32,989 nucleotides of DNA from an uncultured Lachnospiraceae bacterium. GTDB taxonomy: Bacteria; Bacillota; Clostridia; Lachnospirales; Lachnospiraceae. The number at the start of each line of letters is the position of its first letter. Within the stretch, counting starts at the first letter, position 1. The translations under genes were made by a program, and so were the position numbers. The notes under the pieces were generated by a model. It was not told where the DNA came from. It saw only the letters and a program-made list of their open reading frames with translations, and ran no database searches. Below, in pieces: positions 14,115-22,488 of this stretch. The DNA is taken from positions 1-32,989 of the forward strand of contig CAJUQB010000055.1 in assembly GCA_910588285.1 (NCBI GenBank), written 5' to 3'.

Positions 14115-14692
14115 AAATGAATCTACCCAACAAATTAACGATATTCCGTGTAATTTTGATTCTTCCCTTTGTGGTGATCCTGCTGGGCAATGAGGCCGGC
14201 TGGTTTGGGGAGGAGCCCTCCGATGGGCTGCTGGCTGATTTTATTGCCCTGGCAGTTTTTATTATTGCAAGCCTTACGGATCTGCTGGACGGAAAAATTG
14301 CCAGAAAAAGGAATTTAGTGACAAATTTCGGCAAATTTATGGATCCCCTGGCTGATAAGCTTCTGGTATGCGCTGCGCTGATCGCTCTGGTAGAGCTTCG
14401 GCGGATTCCGGCCTGGATTGTGATTCTCATCATCAGCCGGGAATTTATCATCAGCGGCTTCCGCCTGATTGCCTCGGATAACAACGTGGTGATTGCAGCC
14501 AGCTACTGGGGCAAGTTCAAGACCACATTTCAGATGATTATGGTGGGCATGATGATCAGCAATCTTTCGGCCTGGTATGAGTGGTTTCGGATTCTGACCG
14601 ATATTGTGATGTGGATCGCCCTGATACTGACCGTGGTTTCCCTGGCGGATTACATTGCCAAGAACCGGGATGTGCTGAAGGATCAGAAATAA
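14111..14692 (+). CDS. pgsA: CDP-diacylglycerol-glycerol-3-phosphate 3-phosphatidyltransferase
   Basis: Membrane enzyme making phosphatidylglycerol phosphate from CDP-diacylglycerol and glycerol-3-phosphate. The CDP-alcohol phosphotransferase motif is complete: D57, D60-G61, A64-R65, G74, D78 and D82 in TDLLDGKIAR and GKFMDPLADK. 193 residues with several membrane helices fits the family. The start NLPNKLTIFRVILI is typical. It is translationally coupled to rimO by an ATGA overlap; the gap to cinA is 54 bases. Confidence 0.93.
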   Translation: MKMNLPNKLTIFRVILILPFVVILLGNEAGWFGEEPSDGLLADFIALAVFIIASLTDLLDGKIARKRNLVTNFGKFMDPLADKLLVCAALIALVELRRIPAWIVILIISREFIISGFRLIASDNNVVIAASYWGKFKTTFQMIMVGMMISNLSAWYEWFRILTDIVMWIALILTVVSLADYIAKNRDVLKDQK

Positions 14693-14746
14693 CCATAACA
14701 AGAGAGAAAAATAATAGAAAACTAAGAAATAAAAGAGGATTTTTAA

Positions 14747-15994
14747 ATGACAGTAGAATTAGTATGTGTAGGTACTGAGATTTTGATGGGAAATATTGTC
14801 AACACCAATGCAGCCTATATGTCTGAGAAATGTGCCATGCTGGGGCTTTCCATGTATTACCAGAGCGTGGTGGGGGATAATCCGGGCCGCCTGCGGGAGC
14901 TTCTGGTACAGGCAAAGGGCCGCTCTGACCTGGTGATTCTCTGCGGGGGCTTAGGGCCGACCCAGGACGATCTGACGAAGGAGACTGCCGCAGAGGTGAT
15001 GGGACGGTCCCTGGTTGAGGATGCCAGGGCCCGCCAGGAGATTGCAGCCTATTTCAAAGACCGCCGTTTTACCATGACGGAGAATAACTGGAAGCAGGCC
15101 ATGGTTCCGGAAGGAAGCATTGTCCTGTACAATCCGAACGGCACGGCTCCCGGCATGATCATAGAGGGGGAGGAGACTACCATGATCCTCCTGCCGGGAC
15201 CGCCCAATGAGCTGATCCCCATGTTTGAGGAGCAGGTGTATCCCTATCTTAGAAGCCGCCAGCCGGAGGTGATCTGCTCTCGGATGGTGAAGGTCTGCGG
15301 CGTAGGGGAGAGCCTGGCAGAGACCAGGATCCTGGATCTGATTGAGGGACAGACCAATCCGACCATTGCCACCTATGCCAAGACCGGGGAGGTGCATATC
15401 CGCATCAGCGCCAAGGCTGCTGCGGAGGAGGAGGCCTATGCATTGATTGCCCCCATGGAGGAGGAGCTGTACCGGCGGTTTGGCGATCATATTTTTACAG
15501 ACCAGGAACAGGAAACCCTTGAGGAATCCATTGCAAAGCTTTTGATTGCCAACCGGCTTACCGTGACTACCGCGGAGTCCTGCACCGGCGGTCTGCTGGC
15601 CGGGCGCCTGGTGAACGTATCCGGTGTATCGGAGGTATTTAAGGAGGGATATATCACCTATTCCAATGAGGCCAAGGAAAAGCTGCTGGGGGTAGCAAAA
15701 GAGACATTGGCGCAGTTTGGGGCGGTGAGTCCCCAGACGGCGGAGGAGATGGCCAGAGGCTGTGCGGCTGCTGCCGGAGCAGATATCGGCATTGGGATTA
15801 CCGGCGTGGCCGGGCCTGACGGAGGGACCGAGGAGAAGCCGGTGGGGCTGGTATATATCGGATGCTGCTGCCGGGGCAGGGTTATGGTGGAGGAATTCCG
15901 GTTTAACGGCAACCGCAGCAAGGTGCGCCAGAGCGCGGTGGCCTATGCCCTGCGTATGCTTCGGGATGCAGTCCTTGCGGAGGTATCTCAATGA
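14747..15994 (+). CDS. cinA: CinA-family nicotinamide-nucleotide amidohydrolase / competence-damage protein
   Basis: 415 residues in two parts. The N-terminal molybdopterin-binding-like (COG1058) domain opens with ELVCVGTEILMGNIVNTNA and has GGLGPTQDDLTKE (68-80) and LLPGPPNELIPMF (148-160). The C-terminal amidohydrolase domain has TTAESCTGGLLAG (274-286), and GITGVAGPDGGTEEKPVG near 350. It recycles nicotinamide mononucleotide or related pyridine nucleotides. AAGAGGA lies before the ATG. It overlaps the next gene, rsmD, by four bases. In many Firmicutes pgsA-cinA-recA occurs; here recA is not next. Confidence 0.94.
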   Translation: MTVELVCVGTEILMGNIVNTNAAYMSEKCAMLGLSMYYQSVVGDNPGRLRELLVQAKGRSDLVILCGGLGPTQDDLTKETAAEVMGRSLVEDARARQEIAAYFKDRRFTMTENNWKQAMVPEGSIVLYNPNGTAPGMIIEGEETTMILLPGPPNELIPMFEEQVYPYLRSRQPEVICSRMVKVCGVGESLAETRILDLIEGQTNPTIATYAKTGEVHIRISAKAAAEEEAYALIAPMEEELYRRFGDHIFTDQEQETLEESIAKLLIANRLTVTTAESCTGGLLAGRLVNVSGVSEVFKEGYITYSNEAKEKLLGVAKETLAQFGAVSPQTAEEMARGCAAAAGADIGIGITGVAGPDGGTEEKPVGLVYIGCCCRGRVMVEEFRFNGNRSKVRQSAVAYALRMLRDAVLAEVSQ

Positions 15995-16545
15995 GGATCA
16001 TTGCCGGGCGCGCCAGAAGCCTGCCCCTGAAGACGATTCCCGGGCCGGAGACCAGGCCCACCACGGACCGGATCAAGGAGACCCTGTTTAATATGATACA
16101 GAGCGAGCTGCCGGGGGCCGGTTTCCTGGATCTTTTTGCCGGCAGCGGCGGCATCGGCCTGGAGGCTGTCAGCCGCGGGGCTGCCCATGCCACCTTTGTG
16201 GAGCAGAACCGGCGTGCAGCTGCCTGTATCCGGGAGAATATCAATTTTACCCGATTTACCAGGGAGTGTACCCTGCTTTCCATGGATGTGTTCGCAGCCC
16301 TCCAGCTGCTGGAGGGACAGAAGACATTTGATGTTATCTTTATGGATCCCCCCTACGGCCAGCAGCTGGAGCGGCGTGTGCTGGAGCAGCTGAAAGGCTC
16401 CGGGCTCTTGACCCCGGATACCAGGATCATTGTGGAGGCTTCCCTGGATACGGATTTTTCCTATGTGGATGAGCTGGGCTTTGCCATACATAAGATCAAA
16501 AAGTACAAATCGAATGTCCATGTTTTTTTGAACAGAAGGGCATAA
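15991..16545 (+). CDS. rsmD: 16S rRNA (guanine(966)-N(2))-methyltransferase
   Basis: Methylates G966 of 16S rRNA during 30S assembly. The 184-residue product shows MRIIAGRARS, TRPTTDRIKETLFNM (21-35), the SAM loop FLDLFAGSGGIGLEA (45-59) and the catalytic DPPY (119-122), all as expected for RsmD (YlbH in Bacillus). The start overlaps the cinA stop (ATGA). It lies 13 bases before coaD, the same neighbour pair (ylbH-ylbI) as in Bacillus. Confidence 0.95.
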   Translation: MRIIAGRARSLPLKTIPGPETRPTTDRIKETLFNMIQSELPGAGFLDLFAGSGGIGLEAVSRGAAHATFVEQNRRAAACIRENINFTRFTRECTLLSMDVFAALQLLEGQKTFDVIFMDPPYGQQLERRVLEQLKGSGLLTPDTRIIVEASLDTDFSYVDELGFAIHKIKKYKSNVHVFLNRRA

Positions 16546-16558
16546 GCTGGAGGTTAGT

Positions 16559-17047
16559 ATGAAGAGAGCAATCTATCCGGGGAGCTTCGACCCGGTTACC
16601 TTTGGACATTTGGATATGATCGAGCGGTCTGCCAAGATGGTGGACGAGCTGACCGTCGCCATCTTGGTCAATCATGCAAAAAACCCGTTGTTTTCTATAG
16701 AAGAACGTGTTAAGATGTTAGAGGAGATGACGGACCATCTTTCCAATGTGACGATTCAGTCCTTTGACGGGCTGACCATTGACTATGCGAGGTCTATTGG
16801 CGCGAATATTATTGTGCGGGGGCTTCGGGCTGTGACAGATTTTGAGTATGAGCTGCAGATTGCCCAGACCAACCGTATTGTGAATCCGGAGATTGATACC
16901 ATGTTTTTGACCACCAGTCTGGAATATGCATATTTAAGCTCTACCATTGTCAAAGAGATCGCATCCTATGGCGGAGATATCTCAAAGTTTGTTCCCTTAC
17001 AGCTGATGGAGCGGATTTATGCCAAATATGATAAAAACAAGGAGTGA
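16559..17047 (+). CDS. coaD: Phosphopantetheine adenylyltransferase
   Basis: Penultimate step of coenzyme A synthesis: joins ATP and 4'-phosphopantetheine to dephospho-CoA. The 162-residue product has IYPGSFDPVTFGHLDMI with the catalytic histidine H17, the RGLRAVTDFEYELQ block (near 88-101) and SSTIVKEIASYGGDIS near the end. TGGAGG sits a few bases upstream of the ATG. Its gene end touches the next start region. Confidence 0.96.
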   Translation: MKRAIYPGSFDPVTFGHLDMIERSAKMVDELTVAILVNHAKNPLFSIEERVKMLEEMTDHLSNVTIQSFDGLTIDYARSIGANIIVRGLRAVTDFEYELQIAQTNRIVNPEIDTMFLTTSLEYAYLSSTIVKEIASYGGDISKFVPLQLMERIYAKYDKNKE

Positions 17048-17052
17048 GGGCT

Positions 17053-17655
17053 ATGACCAGTAGAATTGAACAGTGCATAGAGGAGATTGCAGAATATATT
17101 GATAACTGCAAATACCAGCCGCTTTCCAATACCAAGATTGTGGTGAACAAAGAGGAGTTCGAGGAGCTGATCGAGGAGCTGCGCAGGAAGACGCCGGAGG
17201 AGATCAAGCGGTATCAGCGGATGCTGAGCAACAAGGAAGCCATTCTGGCCGATGCGCAGTCAAAGGCAGATACCATTATTGCCGATGCACAGGTACATAC
17301 CTCTGAGCTGATCAGTGAGCACCAGATCATGCAGCAGGCCTATGCCCAGGCCAATGAGATCGTGATGGCAGCTACCAATCAGGCCCAGGAGGTGCTGGAC
17401 AATGCCGCCAATGATGCCAACAATATCCGGATTGCAGCCATCCAGTATACGGATGATATTCTGAAGAATCTGGAGAGTATTATTTCCCATGCCATGGATA
17501 CCACAAGAGCCAGGAGTGAGAACCTCCTAAGCTCCCTTCAGGGCTGCTACGATCTGGTCAATGCCAACCGGGCGGAGCTTTCGCCGGAGGAGCTGGAGGC
17601 CCAGGAGGCAAATGAAGCAGCGAGCCGGCAGCCGGAAGCCGATATGATGCCGTAA
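17053..17655 (+). CDS. Coiled-coil protein of the ATP synthase B / V-type H subunit-like family, function unknown
   Basis: About 200 residues, nearly all predicted helix: a conserved N-terminal part (IEQCIEEIAEYIDNCKYQPL), then a long coiled coil rich in alanine, glutamate and glutamine (about 55-170) with ADAQSKADTIIADAQ-type repeats, and a divergent acidic tail. No membrane segment. Such proteins follow coaD in many Lachnospiraceae and carry names such as ATPase or DivIVA-like; the function is not established. I chose ATG at 17053, where GGAG (about 17040-17043) is well spaced; a GTG at 17044 overlapping the coaD stop is the alternative. The last codons and stop lie inside a 31-bp tandem repeat. 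Confidence 0.75.
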   Translation: MTSRIEQCIEEIAEYIDNCKYQPLSNTKIVVNKEEFEELIEELRRKTPEEIKRYQRMLSNKEAILADAQSKADTIIADAQVHTSELISEHQIMQQAYAQANEIVMAATNQAQEVLDNAANDANNIRIAAIQYTDDILKNLESIISHAMDTTRARSENLLSSLQGCYDLVNANRAELSPEELEAQEANEAASRQPEADMMP

Positions 17656-17717
17656 CAGCATGCCGGAAGCCGACATGATGCCGTAACAACAGGTCGGAAG
17701 CCGACATGATGCCGTAG
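17631..17717. repeat. 31-bp tandem repeat spanning a stop codon
   Basis: Three copies begin at 17631, 17662 and 17693, each with (G)CCGGAAGCCGA then TATGATGCCGTA or CATGATGCCGTA. The first copy is the coding end and stop of the coiled-coil gene; the other two fill the space to the convergent ylbJ-like gene, whose stop lies at 17720-17722. The differences between copies are few, so the duplication is probably recent. Confidence 0.9.
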
Positions 17718-17719
17718 CT

Positions 17720-18652
17720 TCAGCGGAAGAATCTTAGGAAGCCCCAGGCCAGCGCCAGCGTACATAAGGTGCAGATCACCTTCTCCCGAAGATAGCTTCC
17801 CATGGAGAAGCCGGCTTCCTTTACCATAGCGGCTGTCTGGGCCAGGCCTGAGAGACCGCCGAAGGCAGTGAGCGCCACGGCTGCCAGGTATTTTACGGAA
17901 AAGGGCAGCGCAGAGGCGGCAATGGCGTCAATTCCGGTTGTAATCTCCAGCAGGCCGGCAAGGATGCATTGCAGGGAAGGCGGGAGCCCGGGAATGCTTT
18001 TGGCCATCTGCGAGAATATTGCAAACAGCATAAGATAGCCTCCCAGCCTGGTTAATGTTTCAAAGCCACTCATAATGCCGGCATCTATGATTTTAAAATT
18101 GATTTGAGATCGTGGTGCCGGCCTTTTTGCGGCGATCGCCCAATGTCCGTAAGGCGCAGGCAGGCGGGCGGACAGGACGAGGTACAGCAAAGGCGGCAGA
18201 TACAGCAGCGCCAGGGTCACAGGTGCAAGCTCCGGGGCCCCCAGAGAGGCGTTCAGGATAAAGCCGCTGATAAATACCGGACTGATATTGTTGCAGACAG
18301 AGAACAGATGGTTGCCCTCCTCATAGCTCATCTGCCCTTCCTCCACCAGCTGGGACGCGATTTTGCTGCCCATGGGAAATCCAAACAGGAAGCCGGCCGC
18401 CAGGGGATAGATGCCGGCCGCGCTGACCGGCAGGAGATGGGATACCAGGCGGTGGCAGGCCAGGGCGAAGGTATGGAGGATGCCGGAGCGGATGAGGATA
18501 TAGGACAGGATGGCAAAGGGGAGCAGCGTGGGAAGCATTTGCCCGTACCACAGCACCAGCCCCCGGGAGGCCGCCGCAATGGCCGGCCCCGGATACATCA
18601 GGATATAAAGGACAAGAATGGATAATACTAAGATATAAGCAATTTTTTTCAT
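17720..18652 (-). CDS. ylbJ: YlbJ-like sporulation integral membrane protein (nucleoside-recognition/Gate family)
   Basis: 310-residue polytopic membrane protein with about eight hydrophobic segments. Key parts are GQMLPTLLPFAIL (about 37-49), AAGFLFGFPMGSKIASQLVEEG (about 85-106, in part), FSVCNNISPVFISGF (about 117-131) and FGGLSGLAQTAAMV near 270, which match YlbJ-type proteins. In Bacillus ylbJ lies right after coaD (ylbI) and is made in the mother cell during sporulation; here it is near coaD but in reverse orientation. The ATG at 18650-18652 has no visible Shine-Dalgarno, and an in-frame TAA lies ten bases upstream, so the gene cannot extend further. The transported compound is unknown. 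Confidence 0.82.
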   Translation of the reverse strand: MKKIAYILVLSILVLYILMYPGPAIAAASRGLVLWYGQMLPTLLPFAILSYILIRSGILHTFALACHRLVSHLLPVSAAGIYPLAAGFLFGFPMGSKIASQLVEEGQMSYEEGNHLFSVCNNISPVFISGFILNASLGAPELAPVTLALLYLPPLLYLVLSARLPAPYGHWAIAAKRPAPRSQINFKIIDAGIMSGFETLTRLGGYLMLFAIFSQMAKSIPGLPPSLQCILAGLLEITTGIDAIAASALPFSVKYLAAVALTAFGGLSGLAQTAAMVKEAGFSMGSYLREKVICTLCTLALAWGFLRFFR

Positions 18653-18657
18653 AGTAG

Positions 18658-18686
18658 ATTATATGGGTGAATACAATGAGATATGC
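18658..18686 (-). promoter_or_regulatory. Candidate sigma-E promoter of the ylbJ-like gene
   Basis: Read on the minus strand: GCATATC (18686-18680), a 14-base spacer, and CATATAAT (18665-18658). This is close to the sigma-E pattern (about TCATATT, 13-15 bases, CATACAAT). The predicted start of transcription falls at or next to the start codon, so the message would be nearly leaderless, in line with the missing ribosome binding site. By-eye match only. Confidence 0.4.
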
Positions 18687-18726
18687 TTATTTCAATATGG
18701 AAGGAAGCGAAAACGGAGGAAGAGCA

Positions 18727-20175
18727 ATGCGTGTATGTGAAGGATTACAGCCACAGGCAGTATTTCGGATATTTGAGGAGATTGCCGGGATTCCCCACGG
18801 CTCCGGCAATACGAAGGCTGTCAGCGACTATTGTGTGGCCTTTGCCAAAGGGCTTGGACTGCCGGCAGTGCAGGATGCCAGGAACAATGTGATCATCAAA
18901 AAGCCGGGAACGCCGGGATATGAGGCTTCTGAGCCTGTGATTATCCAGGGACACCTGGATATGGTATGTGAGAAGGAAGCGGACTGTACCATAGATTTTG
19001 CCAGGGAAGGGCTGCAGCTGTATGTGGACGGGGATTTTCTGAAGGCCCGGGGGACTACCCTGGGCGGGGATGACGGCATTGCCATTGCCTATGCCTTTGC
19101 CCTGCTGGAGGCAGAGGATATCTGCCATCCGCCGCTGGAGATCGTGCTGACAGTGGATGAGGAAGTGGGAATGCTGGGAGCCGAGGCCATTGATCTGTCC
19201 GGCCTTACGGGCAGGCGGCTTTTGAATATTGACTCGGATGAGGAAGGGTATTTTCTTACCGGCTGTGCCGGGGGACTTCGGGCAGACTGCCGCCTTCCTG
19301 TCAGATGGCGCCGCCAGGAGGGGAGAAGCTGTCAGCTCATGGTACACGGGCTTCTGGGCGGACATTCCGGCGCAGAGATCCACAAGGAGCGGGCCAATGC
19401 CGTGATGACAATGGGCCGGGTGCTGAAGGGCCTTAGCGAGAAGCTGGATATTGGCCTGGCAGCCATGGCCGGAGGCCTGATGGACAATGCCATTCCAAGA
19501 GAGTGCACGGCCACACTGGTGGTTCCGGAGGCAGACAGCGCCGCATTGGCAGAGCTGGCAGCGGAGTGGAATGACAGGCTGCGGCATGAGTATGGGACTT
19601 CTGACCCGAATATCACAATCACTCTGCAGCCCGGGGAGACAGGCAGCTTTTCGGTACTGGACTATGGCTCTCTGTCCAAATCCCTGCTGCTGCTGCGGTC
19701 TGTGCCCTGCGGAGTGCAGCATATGAGCATGGATATTCCCGGTCTGGTGGAGACATCCCTGAATCCCGGGATCATGAAGCTATCCGATGAGGAGCTTCAA
19801 TTGCATTTTGCGCTGCGCAGCAGTGTGACCAGCCGCAAATATGAGATGCTGGACCGCCTGGTGTTCCTGACGGAATTCCTGGGCGGGGAGGTTGCCATCT
19901 CCGGGAACTATCCGGCCTGGGAGTACCGGGCCGATTCCCCGCTGCGCCGGCTGATGGCAGATACCTATCGGGATCTGTTCGGACAGGAGCCGGTGATCCA
20001 GGCCATTCATGCCGGCCTGGAGTGCGGTATTTTTTCCGGAAAGCTTAAGGGACTTGACTGTATTTCCTTTGGCCCCAACAATTATGATATCCATACCCCC
20101 AAGGAGCGGCTGAGTATTTCTTCTGTCCAGCGGGTATGGCAGCTGATTCTGGAGTTTTTAAAACGGGCAAAATAG
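18727..20175 (+). CDS. pepD: Aminoacyl-histidine dipeptidase (peptidase family M20)
   Basis: Cytoplasmic zinc dipeptidase that cleaves Xaa-His and other dipeptides. The 482-residue product has the first metal ligands in GHLDMV (H76, D78), the bridging aspartate in LGGDDGIAIAYA (near D115), the catalytic glutamates in DEEVGMLGAEA (near 144-154), the lid segment HGLLGGHSGAEIHKERANA and a late ligand in LECGIFSGK. The ATG at 18727 is preceded by GGAGGAAGA; an ORF can be read further upstream from 18667, but it lacks a ribosome binding site and overlaps the ylbJ promoter region. Confidence 0.93.
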   Translation: MRVCEGLQPQAVFRIFEEIAGIPHGSGNTKAVSDYCVAFAKGLGLPAVQDARNNVIIKKPGTPGYEASEPVIIQGHLDMVCEKEADCTIDFAREGLQLYVDGDFLKARGTTLGGDDGIAIAYAFALLEAEDICHPPLEIVLTVDEEVGMLGAEAIDLSGLTGRRLLNIDSDEEGYFLTGCAGGLRADCRLPVRWRRQEGRSCQLMVHGLLGGHSGAEIHKERANAVMTMGRVLKGLSEKLDIGLAAMAGGLMDNAIPRECTATLVVPEADSAALAELAAEWNDRLRHEYGTSDPNITITLQPGETGSFSVLDYGSLSKSLLLLRSVPCGVQHMSMDIPGLVETSLNPGIMKLSDEELQLHFALRSSVTSRKYEMLDRLVFLTEFLGGEVAISGNYPAWEYRADSPLRRLMADTYRDLFGQEPVIQAIHAGLECGIFSGKLKGLDCISFGPNNYDIHTPKERLSISSVQRVWQLILEFLKRAK

Positions 20176-20185
20176 GAGCGGACAT

Positions 20186-21046
20186 TTGAGGCAGGCAATG
20201 AGGCAGAGGACAGGACGAAGGGGCCTGGTGTATCTGATTCTTATACTGATGATGGTGTTTTTTGATTTACACATGCTGGAATGGTGCATGCAGGGAGGCC
20301 ATACCAACAGCCTGATCCGGCCGGAGGAAGCCCTTCGGAGCATAAGAGCCATGCAGGTGACCCAGGAGCAGCTGTCCCTGTTTGAGGAGTGGGCGGATGA
20401 GACTATGGACTGGCAGGAATACCTGTGCATGTACCTGATTACCGGGGAGTCGGACCAGAAGCAGCTGATGCGGGACAGTCAGCGGTTTCAAAGCCTCCGC
20501 GGGGCGGAATATGAGCTGTACTGCAGCTATATCCGCGGGCTGTGGGAGGATCTTATGTATTATCCCCTGCCCCGTTCCCTGGCCCATGAGGAGCTGACGG
20601 TCTCCTATGCGGATTCCTGGATGACGGAGCGCACCTACGGCGGAGTGCGGGGTCATGAGGGTTGCGACATGATGGCTTCCCTGAATGAGCGGGGACATTA
20701 TCCGGTGGTCAGCATGACGGACGGTGTGGTGGAGAAGATCGGCTGGCTGCCCAAGGGCGGCTACCGGATTGGGATCCGCTCCCCCCACGGCGGATATTTT
20801 TATTATGCCCACCTCTATGACTATGCCCAGGATTTCCAGCCGGGCGACCAGGTGCGGGCCGGCCAGTGGATCGGCTTTATGGGAGACAGCGGCTACAGTG
20901 ATGTGGAGGGAACCGTCGGGAATTTTGATGTGCATCTCCATGTGGGCGTCTATGTGAATCAGCCGGACGGGACGGAGCTGAGCTTCAATCCCTACCCGCT
21001 GATTCAGGCGCTGGAGGAGAAACGGCTGGCTTACCGGTACGAATGA
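20186..21046 (+). CDS. M23-family (LytM-type) metallopeptidase, membrane anchored
   Basis: 286 residues: a short basic N-terminus, one membrane helix (about 13-30), a poorly conserved spacer, and a peptidase domain from about 150. Zinc ligands are visible as H157 and D161 (HEGCD) and H250-x-H252 (HLHVG), with a further histidine at H209 (YYAHLYDY), so the enzyme looks active on peptidoglycan cross-bridges or stem peptides outside the membrane. The start is probably TTG at 20186, because AGGAG (20174-20178) is seven bases away; the ATG at 20198 would be 19 bases from it. It lies ten bases after pepD and eleven before the pseudouridine synthase gene. Confidence 0.88.
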   Translation: MRQAMRQRTGRRGLVYLILILMMVFFDLHMLEWCMQGGHTNSLIRPEEALRSIRAMQVTQEQLSLFEEWADETMDWQEYLCMYLITGESDQKQLMRDSQRFQSLRGAEYELYCSYIRGLWEDLMYYPLPRSLAHEELTVSYADSWMTERTYGGVRGHEGCDMMASLNERGHYPVVSMTDGVVEKIGWLPKGGYRIGIRSPHGGYFYYAHLYDYAQDFQPGDQVRAGQWIGFMGDSGYSDVEGTVGNFDVHLHVGVYVNQPDGTELSFNPYPLIQALEEKRLAYRYE

Positions 21047-21056
21047 GGAGAGGGTT

Positions 21057-21791
21057 ATGATGCGGTTGGACAAATACCTGTCAGAGCTTGGGGCTGGCAC
21101 CCGAAGCCAGATAAAGCAGGAGATCAAAAAGGGACAGGTGTCAGTAAATGGCACGACAGCCAAAGATCCGGGACAGCGGATTGACGAGGAGGCAGATCAG
21201 GTGTGCTTTCAGGGCAGGCTTTTGCGCTATCTGCGGTATGAATATTATATGCTTCACAAGCCTGCGGGCTGTGTGACGGCCTGCAGGGACAAGGTCCACC
21301 GGACGGTGATGGATTATCTGGATACGGACCGCAGGGATCTGTCTCCGGTGGGCAGGCTGGATCTTGACACAGAGGGGCTTTTGCTGATTACCAATGACGG
21401 AGCCCTTGCCCACCGGCTGCTGTCGCCGGCCCGCCATGTGGAAAAGACATATGCTGCACAGGTGGAGGGGACTCTGACCGAGGAGCATATTTCGCTGTTT
21501 GCATCCGGCCTTGAGATTGGAGATGAGAAGCCCACCGCGCCGGCCAGGCTTGTGATCACAGAGAGCGGGCCACGGTCCGAGGCGCTTCTTACGATTACGG
21601 AGGGGCGGTTTCACCAGGTCAAGCGGATGTTTGCGGCAGTGGGCTGCACCGTTACCTATTTAAAACGGCTCTCCATGGGAGGGCTTACGCTGGATGAAGA
21701 CCTGCGGCCAGGAGAATACCGGCCCCTTAAGCCAGAGGAGCTGGCGCAGCTTGGGCTTTGCCCTGGTCCGGGAGAAAATGGAGAGAATTGA
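21057..21791 (+). CDS. RsuA-type rRNA small-subunit pseudouridine synthase
   Basis: Converts a uridine in ribosomal RNA to pseudouridine. N-terminal S4-like domain (MRLDKYLSELG to about 60), then the RsuA/RluB/E/F catalytic domain with VGRLDLDTEGLLLITNDG (catalytic D102) and GRFHQVKRMFAAVG near 183. 244 residues. The match is to the RsuA branch (16S U516), but RluB or RluF specificity cannot be excluded. Two ATGs in a row at 21057 and 21060 follow GAGGAGAGG. Confidence 0.9.
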   Translation: MMRLDKYLSELGAGTRSQIKQEIKKGQVSVNGTTAKDPGQRIDEEADQVCFQGRLLRYLRYEYYMLHKPAGCVTACRDKVHRTVMDYLDTDRRDLSPVGRLDLDTEGLLLITNDGALAHRLLSPARHVEKTYAAQVEGTLTEEHISLFASGLEIGDEKPTAPARLVITESGPRSEALLTITEGRFHQVKRMFAAVGCTVTYLKRLSMGGLTLDEDLRPGEYRPLKPEELAQLGLCPGPGENGEN

Positions 21792-21792
21792 T

Positions 21793-22488
21793 ATGCCGGA
21801 ACAATTAGAACAGATAGAAGCAGTGATTTTTGACCTGGATGGCTCCCTGGTGGATTCCATGTGGATCTGGCGGGATATTGACATCGAATTTCTTGCAGCC
21901 CGGGGCCTGGAGCTGCCCGACGACTTTCAGCGGGCCATTGAGGGCATGAGCTTTACGGAGACGGCAGTATACAGCAGAGAGCGGTTTGGCCTGTCGGAGA
22001 GCGTGGAGGAGCTGAAGGCCATCTGGAATCAAATGGCCATGGACAAGTATTCCTGCGAGGTGCCCTTTAAGCCGGGGGCATTGAGGTTCCTGAAATACTG
22101 CAAGTCCCGGGGCATACGGATGGGAATTGCTACCAGCAATTCCAGGGAGCTGGTGGCAGCGGTAGACGGGGCGCTGAAGCTTAGCGATTACATAGAGCAG
22201 GTGGTGACCTCCTGCGAGGTGCCAAAGGGCAAGCCGGCGCCGGATGTCTACCTGGAGGCTGCCAGAAGGCTTGCCGTGCAGCCCGCCCGCTGCCTGGTAT
22301 TTGAGGATGTGCCGGCTGGGATACGGGCCGGCAAGAATGCCGGAATGCAGGTCTGCGCCGTGGAGGATGCATTTTCCGGGGATCTGTTGGAGGAGAAGCG
22401 CCGGCTTGCGGATTACTATATCACTTCCTACCAGGAGATCCTGGAGGGAACTGCAGAGCATTTGCCAAAAAAGGATGTGATGCCATGA
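21793..22488 (+). CDS. HAD-superfamily hydrolase, beta-phosphoglucomutase-like
   Basis: 231 residues with motif I FDLDGSLVDSM (nucleophile D14, acid D16), motif II MGIATSNSRE, a lysine in PKGKPAPDVY and motif III VFEDVPAGIRAGKNAGMQV. A helical cap domain (about 25-90) places it with the phosphatase/phosphomutase group that acts on sugar phosphates or similar small molecules; the substrate is not predictable. The start at 21793 has GGAG nine bases upstream and begins one base behind the previous stop; an ATG at 21778 is the alternative. Its stop overlaps the next gene (ATGA). Confidence 0.87.
   Translation: MPEQLEQIEAVIFDLDGSLVDSMWIWRDIDIEFLAARGLELPDDFQRAIEGMSFTETAVYSRERFGLSESVEELKAIWNQMAMDKYSCEVPFKPGALRFLKYCKSRGIRMGIATSNSRELVAAVDGALKLSDYIEQVVTSCEVPKGKPAPDVYLEAARRLAVQPARCLVFEDVPAGIRAGKNAGMQVCAVEDAFSGDLLEEKRRLADYYITSYQEILEGTAEHLPKKDVMP

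Noticed and set aside
17631..17717. CRISPR array
   Set aside because: The units are directly adjacent without spacers; it is a simple tandem repeat.
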